From Bacteroidales bacterium (GTDB lineage Bacteria > Bacteroidota > Bacteroidia > Bacteroidales > Bacteroidaceae): 48,817 nt of DNA. This document shows positions 43,582-48,817 of this stretch, piece by piece (the stretch's first letter is position 1; every line of letters begins with the position of its first letter). The translations under genes and the position numbers were made by a program. Under the pieces are notes generated by a model. That model saw nothing but the letters and a program-made list of their open reading frames with translations. It searched no databases and was not told the DNA's origin. The DNA lies in assembly GCA_030532685.1 (NCBI GenBank), contig JAUNKN010000013.1:1-48817 (forward strand), given 5' to 3'.

Positions 43582-46215
43582 TTAGAACCAACGTACGTAG
43601 CAAAGATCTTGACGAGAGGTCAGTTGTTTGTTCTTGGGGTACATGCGGAAAGCTGTACGGAACGAACCTGCCTCCTCGAGAGTTGCTTTTAGTTCGAAGG
43701 TATACAAGTTGCCTTCGCTTTTTACCACTTGCATAGGAAGTACCTTGAACACTATGTCATGACCAGTTTCGATGTCTTGGCGCATTACAACGAGATCTAT
43801 GCCAATAGCATCGTCCAGACCTTGTTCGTCCACGACATGCGTAACACAGAATTCCTTGTCTGAAACAAGGGTGTTGTGATCATATCCTTCTCCGTAGTGG
43901 CTTTCTACTACGCGGATACTATCCCAACGTTGTGTCACCGCCTCTTTCCAAGCTGCGATTTCACGCGCCACCTTGTTATTGTTGGCAGAGAGGATGGAAA
44001 AGCGATCGCGCAGAGGGTTGTAGAAGCGAGCATAGTAGTCGTCCAGCTGGCGCTTCATGGTGTAGTGAGGAGCAATTTGAGCGATGCTATTCTTTACTGT
44101 TTTCACCCAACCTTCACTATAGCCTTTGGCACCACGACTATAATAGAGCGGAATGATTTCACTTTCGAGCATACCATAGATTGTTGCGGCATCGAGCTTG
44201 TCTTGCTGCCCTTGATCTTGGTAGGTACGCTTGTCAGTGAGAGCCCAACCTGCCCCAGGACGGTAGCCTTCGTACCACCAACCATCGAGCACGGAGAGGT
44301 TGACAACTCCGTTCATCAGTGCCTTTTCGCCCGAAGTACCCGAAGCTTCGAGAGGACGTGTTGGCGTGTTCATCCAAATATCTACACCACTCACCAATCG
44401 GCGGGCAAGCTCCATATCGTAGTTATCTAAGAAGATGATTTTTCCGATAAACTCGGGGCGCATCGAAATGTCGTGAATCTTCTTGATAAGTCCCTGTCCT
44501 GCGCCATCGGCTGGGTGTGCTTTTCCTGCAAAGAGGAATTGTACGGGATAGTCAGGGTTGTTGACTATTTTGGCCAAACGCTCCAAGTCTGAGAAGAGTA
44601 AGTGAGCTCGCTTGTAGGTGGCAAATCGACGTGCGAAGCCGATGATGAGAGCATTGGGATTGATCTTGTCGAGCAAAGACATTACACGCGCAGGATCACC
44701 TTGGTTTTTCAACCAATTATCGCGGAAGCGATCGCGGATATATTCGATGAGCTTCTTTTTCAGAGCCACACGAGTTTCCCATACTTCTGTATCGCTTACG
44801 TTGTAGATGTTTTCCCAAATGCTCTGATTGCTTTGGTCGCCAAAGAAGTTTTCACCGAAATACTTCTTATGAACGGCTTTCCACTCGCTGGCACACCAAG
44901 TGGGGTAGTGCACACCATTGGTCACGTAGCCTACGTGGCTTTCTGTTGGATTGATATTATAGGCCTTCTCGTATTCCTCGTGTGTGAGGATTTGATGTTC
45001 GCGATGGCTCTCATCGGGCATATAGCCAGGCCAAATAGGTTTGAACATCATTTGTGAAACCTTACCATGCAACCACGATACTCCATTTACCTCTTGACAA
45101 GTTTTGCAAAGGAAGGTACTCATGCAGAAGCGTTCACCCTTATCGGCAGGGTTTTGGCGGCCTAATCCCATGAAGTCGTCCCAAGAGATACCGAGCTTCT
45201 CGGGGTATTGACCCAGGTATTTTCCACAAAGTCCCTCGTCAAAGTAGTCGTGCCCAGCGGGCACAGGAGTGTGAACGGTGTAGAGCGAAGAGGCACGCAC
45301 CAATTCAAGAGCTTCGTCGAAGTTGAGCCCTGAAGCAACAAAATCAGCCAAGCGTTGCACATTGGCCAAAGCAGCGTGTCCTTCGTTGCAGTGATAGACT
45401 TCCTTCTTGATACCCAATTTGTCGAGTGCAAGCACACCACCGATACCGAGGAGGTATTCTTGCTTCATGCGGTTTTCCCAGTCGCCACCGTAGAGCGAAT
45501 GCGTGATGCTACGGTCGTACTCGGAGTTCATGTCATTGTCGGTATCGAGGAGATAGAGAGGCACACGGCCCACATTGACACGCCAAATCAAAGCATGTAC
45601 CGTATATCCTGGGAAAGGCACATCTACTACGACTTGCTTGCCTTCTGCATCGAGTACGCGTTCGATGGGCATGCGGTCAAAATCTTGAGCTTCGTAGTTT
45701 GCAATTTGTTGGCCATCCATGGAGAGCGTTTGGCTAAAGTAGCCATAGCGATACAAGAAGCCCACTGCACACATATCGACATTGCTGTCCGAAGCTTCCT
45801 TAACATAGTCGCCAGCCAATACTCCCAAACCACCAGAGTAAATCTTTACGTTGTGGTTCATGCCATACTCCATACACAAGTAAGCCACCGAAGCACGTTC
45901 GGGATTGGGCTTCTCGTCCATGTAGTTGCGGAAGAGTTGATACACCTTTTCCACACGTGCCATCACTTCTGTGTTGGCAGCCAGCTCTTTCATGCGAGCA
46001 TAAGACATACGGTTCAGGAGTTCCACGGGATTCTGGTCTACTTCCTCCCACAGCTTTCCGTCTAGACTACGGAACAGGTCGATAGCTTCTTGATTCCAGC
46101 AGAACCAAAGATTGTGAGCAATTTCGTCGAGAGGTTTCAAAGCAGAAGGGATGTGGCTTTTTACCGTCACCGTCTTCCATTGGGGATGATTGGCGTTAGT
46201 TATTTTGACTTGCAT
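43582..46215 (-). CDS. glgP: Alpha-glucan phosphorylase (GT35)
   Basis: Releases glucose 1-phosphate from glycogen or maltodextrin. 877 residues from ATG 46215. An N-terminal DUF3417-type part (residues about 20-120, [27 protein letters not shown]) precedes the GT35 core. The PLP lysine is K631 in [38 protein letters not shown] near 150 is a typical active-site stretch. The gene follows a DUF4488 gene by 23 bp in the glycogen operon. Overall it resembles the alpha-glucan rather than the classical glycogen subtype. Confidence 0.92.
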   Translation of the reverse strand: MQVKITNANHPQWKTVTVKSHIPSALKPLDEIAHNLWFCWNQEAIDLFRSLDGKLWEEVDQNPVELLNRMSYARMKELAANTEVMARVEKVYQLFRNYMDEKPNPERASVAYLCMEYGMNHNVKIYSGGLGVLAGDYVKEASDSNVDMCAVGFLYRYGYFSQTLSMDGQQIANYEAQDFDRMPIERVLDAEGKQVVVDVPFPGYTVHALIWRVNVGRVPLYLLDTDNDMNSEYDRSITHSLYGGDWENRMKQEYLLGIGGVLALDKLGIKKEVYHCNEGHAALANVQRLADFVASGLNFDEALELVRASSLYTVHTPVPAGHDYFDEGLCGKYLGQYPEKLGISWDDFMGLGRQNPADKGERFCMSTFLCKTCQEVNGVSWLHGKVSQMMFKPIWPGYMPDESHREHQILTHEEYEKAYNINPTESHVGYVTNGVHYPTWCASEWKAVHKKYFGENFFGDQSNQSIWENIYNVSDTEVWETRVALKKKLIEYIRDRFRDNWLKNQGDPARVMSLLDKINPNALIIGFARRFATYKRAHLLFSDLERLAKIVNNPDYPVQFLFAGKAHPADGAGQGLIKKIHDISMRPEFIGKIIFLDNYDMELARRLVSGVDIWMNTPTRPLEASGTSGEKALMNGVVNLSVLDGWWYEGYRPGAGWALTDKRTYQDQGQQDKLDAATIYGMLESEIIPLYYSRGAKGYSEGWVKTVKNSIAQIAPHYTMKRQLDDYYARFYNPLRDRFSILSANNNKVAREIAAWKEAVTQRWDSIRVVESHYGEGYDHNTLVSDKEFCVTHVVDEQGLDDAIGIDLVVMRQDIETGHDIVFKVLPMQVVKSEGNLYTFELKATLEEAGSFRTAFRMYPKNKQLTSRQDLCYVRWF

Positions 46216-46238
46216 GGTCGTTATAAGAGGTTGATATT

Positions 46239-46700
46239 TTACATTGTTGAAAAATTGCTTGGCTGTTCCTCTTTTCTTATTTGAGGGAGAGCCAAACGTA
46301 CCCAAATTTCTTGAAATTGGTTGGGGTTACCAGGTATGAAAAACGTAGAAATCAATATTCTACCATCTTGATTGAACCGCAGCGTTACGTCGCTGTCTTT
46401 GCCCAAAAGGTCAAGAGTGTTGATGGTTTGGTCAATATGTTCGCGCATGGTGCTATCGTTGAGCATCTTGTAAGTCCCGAATTGCGTGATGCGGAAAGGC
46501 TTTGTAATCTTCGTTTGTCGAAAAAGGACAAAACTTCCATCTTTACGAATCTCTTTGAATACGGGAAGGTAACTAGGATCACCCTCGTTGTCGATTACTA
46601 CCATTTGCCATATCCCTACAACATCATGTTTTGTTTGAGCCATCGCTCCGAGTCCAAGCGTCAAGCTGAGAATAGCATAAATAAGTGTACGTAGTTTCAT
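46239..46700 (-). CDS. DUF4488 exported protein
   Basis: 153 residues with signal peptide 1-21 (cut after AMA). The mature part resembles the lipocalin-like DUF4488 family: [25 protein letters not shown] near the start and [11 protein letters not shown] around 90. It is placed between glgA and glgP (27 and 23 bp gaps), so it is co-transcribed with cytoplasmic glycogen enzymes although exported. The role is unknown. Confidence 0.82.
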   Translation of the reverse strand: MKLRTLIYAILSLTLGLGAMAQTKHDVVGIWQMVVIDNEGDPSYLPVFKEIRKDGSFVLFRQTKITKPFRITQFGTYKMLNDSTMREHIDQTINTLDLLGKDSDVTLRFNQDGRILISTFFIPGNPNQFQEIWVRLALPQIRKEEQPSNFSTM

Positions 46701-46727
46701 GACCGGATATATTGAAGATAAAACTTT

Positions 46728-48383
46728 TTACGCATTAAGCGCAAGGGAATAGGCTTTATAATAATGCGTGATGAACTCACTCCATTGTGCTTTTTCGGCA
46801 AATCGAGTCGCTTTTTTGCGCATACGATCGCGTGCCGTCTTGTCGGCTTGGAGATATTGCTGAATGCAATCGGCCATTTCTGAGGCACAAGTGTAGTAGT
46901 TGCTATCGTCGCGGTGCAACACTCGCACGCCATCTTCCAACTGTCCATTGCGTCCCAACACACTATCCACCCATTGCCCAAACCCACTCAGGTCGGTGGT
47001 GATGCAAGGAGTACGGAAGGCCACACTTTCTAAAGGGGTATAGCCCCAAGGTTCGTAGTAAGAGGGGTATAGTGTCAAGTCGTTGGCCGTGAGCATATCG
47101 TAGTAGTGCAAGTCGAACACACCATCTGCACCATCCAAATAGCAGGGGACGAGCACGACTTTTACGTTTTGTTCTCGACTATTGTCCAGGCCCATTTCTC
47201 GAATCAAGCATAAGATGCGATCCTCATTGAGGTTGTACAAGTCGTGCGAGGTGTTGGGATAGGGGAGTGCCGCAGCCCATTCTGTTTCGCCCTTTTGCTC
47301 CATCGCAGCTACGCGTTCTTGCACATCTTTGCGAGGACCGAAGAGCCAGCAGGGCACCTCAATGAGCGAGAGTACCTTTTGCTCTGTGCCCCGCAGACGA
47401 GTGTTGAGTTGTGCCATAGCCTCCAGGTAAACGTCGAAGCCTTTGCAACGAAAATCATTTCGCCCCGAGGTCGAAATGATGAGTGTGTCGTCGCTCAAAG
47501 TTTCGCCACAGAGGGCGCTGGCTACATTGAGTACACGTTTGCGCGCTTGCTTGCGTTTCTTCGTGAAACTTGCCCCCTTGGGCACAAAGTCCAGTTCAAA
47601 ACCATTGGGCAGTACAACATCGGCTGCCTTGTCAAGCAGTTGGGCACACTCACGATTGGTAAAATCAGACACTGTCGTGAAGCAATGCGCGCGGTGTGCA
47701 CTTTGCTTCTCGATACTGTGCTTTGCTTCCATGTTGAGCTCGGCTGCCATTTGATCGCCGTTGTAGCCCGAGAAATACTGATATAGGAGCTTGTCATTGC
47801 CTGCGATGCTCCGTCCTATGCTGGTAGCATGAGTCGTAAAGATGGTGCGTACCTCGGGGCAAGCTTCTTGCACAAACAACATTCCTAAGCCCGACATCCA
47901 TTCGTGGGCTTGGTAAATTACTTTTTTTCCTTGAAAAGCCGACTTAACGACACTCTCTGCAAACTTACCTGCAGCATAGCTAAACATAGAGGCCTCGTCG
48001 TAGTCGCCATAGGCATGTAGCGAGTCGACACCAAATCGCTCCCAAGCTTCCTTATAAATATGGTCTTTCTCGGCGAAGTAGGGTTGAAAATCGACCAACA
48101 CAGCAACAGGCTCACCTGGTACATTCCAGCGTCCTATGCGTACAGATATTCCTGCTTCGGTAGCGGCTTTTTTCCAAGCCGAATGTAAGCGTTTGTTTTC
48201 TATAAATAGAGGATTCTCTTTTTCCTTCCACACATCTGGGCCGATAAACACGAGATTATCCCCCATTTGTGCTTGCAGAGTTTTGGCGCGTGTGGAAAGG
48301 ACGGTGTAGATGCCTCCCACTTTATTGCACACCTCCCAGCTTGTTTCAAAAATCACGGCTGGAAGTTCCTTGGAGTTCGTCAT
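46728..48383 (-). CDS. glgA: Glycogen synthase of the eukaryote-like GT3 type
   Basis: 551 residues. The N-terminal ETSWEVCNKVGGIYTVLSTRA (13-33) resembles the GT3 (yeast and animal) enzyme, which uses UDP-glucose, more than the bacterial GT5 GlgA with its KTGGL motif. The C-terminal SYYEPWGYTPLES (about residues 456-468) contains the conserved acidic pair of retaining glycosyltransferases. It is cytoplasmic. The promoter box lies 32 bases upstream. Gene symbol is used broadly; the enzyme subtype is the key point. Confidence 0.88.
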   Translation of the reverse strand: MTNSKELPAVIFETSWEVCNKVGGIYTVLSTRAKTLQAQMGDNLVFIGPDVWKEKENPLFIENKRLHSAWKKAATEAGISVRIGRWNVPGEPVAVLVDFQPYFAEKDHIYKEAWERFGVDSLHAYGDYDEASMFSYAAGKFAESVVKSAFQGKKVIYQAHEWMSGLGMLFVQEACPEVRTIFTTHATSIGRSIAGNDKLLYQYFSGYNGDQMAAELNMEAKHSIEKQSAHRAHCFTTVSDFTNRECAQLLDKAADVVLPNGFELDFVPKGASFTKKRKQARKRVLNVASALCGETLSDDTLIISTSGRNDFRCKGFDVYLEAMAQLNTRLRGTEQKVLSLIEVPCWLFGPRKDVQERVAAMEQKGETEWAAALPYPNTSHDLYNLNEDRILCLIREMGLDNSREQNVKVVLVPCYLDGADGVFDLHYYDMLTANDLTLYPSYYEPWGYTPLESVAFRTPCITTDLSGFGQWVDSVLGRNGQLEDGVRVLHRDDSNYYTCASEMADCIQQYLQADKTARDRMRKKATRFAEKAQWSEFITHYYKAYSLALNA

Positions 48384-48414
48384 TGCGAAGAAATAAATAA
48401 GATTGAACTGCCAG

Positions 48415-48445
48415 CAAAAATAACAAAAAAACTTTCCTTGTCCAA
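48415..48445 (-). promoter_or_regulatory. Promoter of the glgA-DUF4488-glgP operon
   Basis: On the - strand: TTG at 48445-48443 (-33) and TATTTTTG at 48422-48415 (-7), 20 bases apart, 31 bases before the glgA ATG. Confidence 0.65.
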
Positions 48446-48485
48446 CTTTTTTGTACTAAAACGCTCTTCCCCCTCGGATACTAAA

Positions 48486-48493
48486 TACTTTTG
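48486..48493 (+). promoter_or_regulatory. Orphan -7 box facing the right edge
   Basis: TACTTTTG is an exact TAnnTTTG match on the + strand, but no gene follows within the window. No -33 TTG at the usual distance. Confidence 0.3.
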
Positions 48494-48770
48494 TCAATCC
48501 CATTGCGCATCAAATGGTTATGCTTCGGGAATTTTCCTATACTTGTGGTTTGAAGAAAAGAGAAATGAGCCTTTCGCCACTTTGGAGCGAAAGAAAAAGA
48601 GATAATAATCTTTATTTCGGGAAGAGCGTCCTGGTTCTAATATAAAATTGAAGGAGATTTTGCAGAGGAGAGGACTGTACGGATAGAAACGAGAGGGGAA
48701 AAGGAGAGGGCAGCCTGAGGAGAAAAAGTCCTAATCAGGAAGAGAAAAAACATTAGCCTATTCAAAAACT

Positions 48771-48817
48771 GTATTCAGCGCCGTCGAATGTGCATTCAAA
48801 GCCGCCGAATGTGTATT
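48771..48817. repeat. Second 21-bp tandem repeat, cut by the window edge
   Basis: Units 48771-48791 and 48792-48812 agree at 17 of 21 positions, and the third begins at 48813 (GTATT). Each unit contains ATTC...GAAT arms around a GCCGCCG- or GCCGTCG-type centre. This sequence differs from the CTACGTGGGAAG family although the period is the same. Confidence 0.75.

Larger units (their letters stand above)
48384..48817. other. Right-end intergenic region
   Basis: 434 bp without a supported gene. It holds the glgA promoter (48415-48445), an isolated + strand box (48486-48493), a small hairpin (CTTTCGC/GCGAAAG near 48571-48593) and the start of a tandem repeat at 48771. Confidence 0.6.

Noticed and set aside
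48771-48817. CRISPR array
   Set aside because: Units are only 21 bp, contiguous without spacers, and no cas gene is in the window.

Overview
The window looks like a stretch of chromosome from a Bacteroidales bacterium, probably Prevotellaceae; genus and species cannot be fixed from the sequence alone. The clues are promoters of the Bacteroidetes type (a TAnnTTTG box at about -7), start codons without Shine-Dalgarno sequences, lineage-typical families (DUF5686, DUF4249, DUF4488, SPOR lipoprotein, YtxH/holin-like pair), an ATP synthase operon that begins with atpD-atpC, and a eukaryote-type (GT3) glycogen synthase. No phage, IS element, plasmid module or CRISPR array was seen. Nearly all genes are housekeeping.

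Layout. 1-10.5 kb (+): rlmN, pdxA, a DUF5686 outer-membrane protein, ettA, then hpt-adk-obgE-pgeF, closed by a perfect palindromic terminator. 10.7-15.3 kb (-): fabD, a cytoplasmic GH13 enzyme, ispE, an HD-domain protein and ispF. 15.5-24.6 kb (-): read from right to left, ftsE, lysC, lysA, hemW, a BASS-type transporter, a YhcH-family protein, a TonB-dependent receptor and its DUF4249 lipoprotein. 25.2-29.2 kb (-): glyA, pyrI, pyrB, then a small membrane operon (YtxH, holin-like, 87-aa protein). 29.4-33.5 kb: SPOR lipoprotein (+), cdd (-), a small lipoprotein overlapping a uvrD/pcrA helicase (+). 33.7-43.2 kb (+): tRNA-Gly, pfkA, the complete F1Fo ATP synthase operon, a PAP2 phosphatase, a YecH-like protein and tRNA-Pro. 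43.6-48.4 kb (-): glycogen operon glgA - DUF4488 - glgP.

How the genes work together: lysine/diaminopimelate (lysC, lysA), isoprenoid MEP pathway (ispE, ispF), pyrimidine synthesis and salvage (pyrB, pyrI, cdd), purine salvage (hpt, adk), glycogen turnover (glgA, glgP, GH13, pfkA) and ATP synthesis are all represented. Co-directional genes are tightly packed, so most belong to a few operons.

The most unusual signal is a dispersed family of 21-bp repeat units containing CTACGTGGGAAG. It occurs four times: at the left edge, before hpt, between ftsE and glyA in a long inverted repeat, and in frame inside the uvrD/pcrA gene, where three units are translated into a linker before the C-terminal domain. 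A second, unrelated 21-bp tandem repeat starts at the right edge and runs out of the window. No obviously new gene system was found; these repeats are the best candidates for something undescribed.
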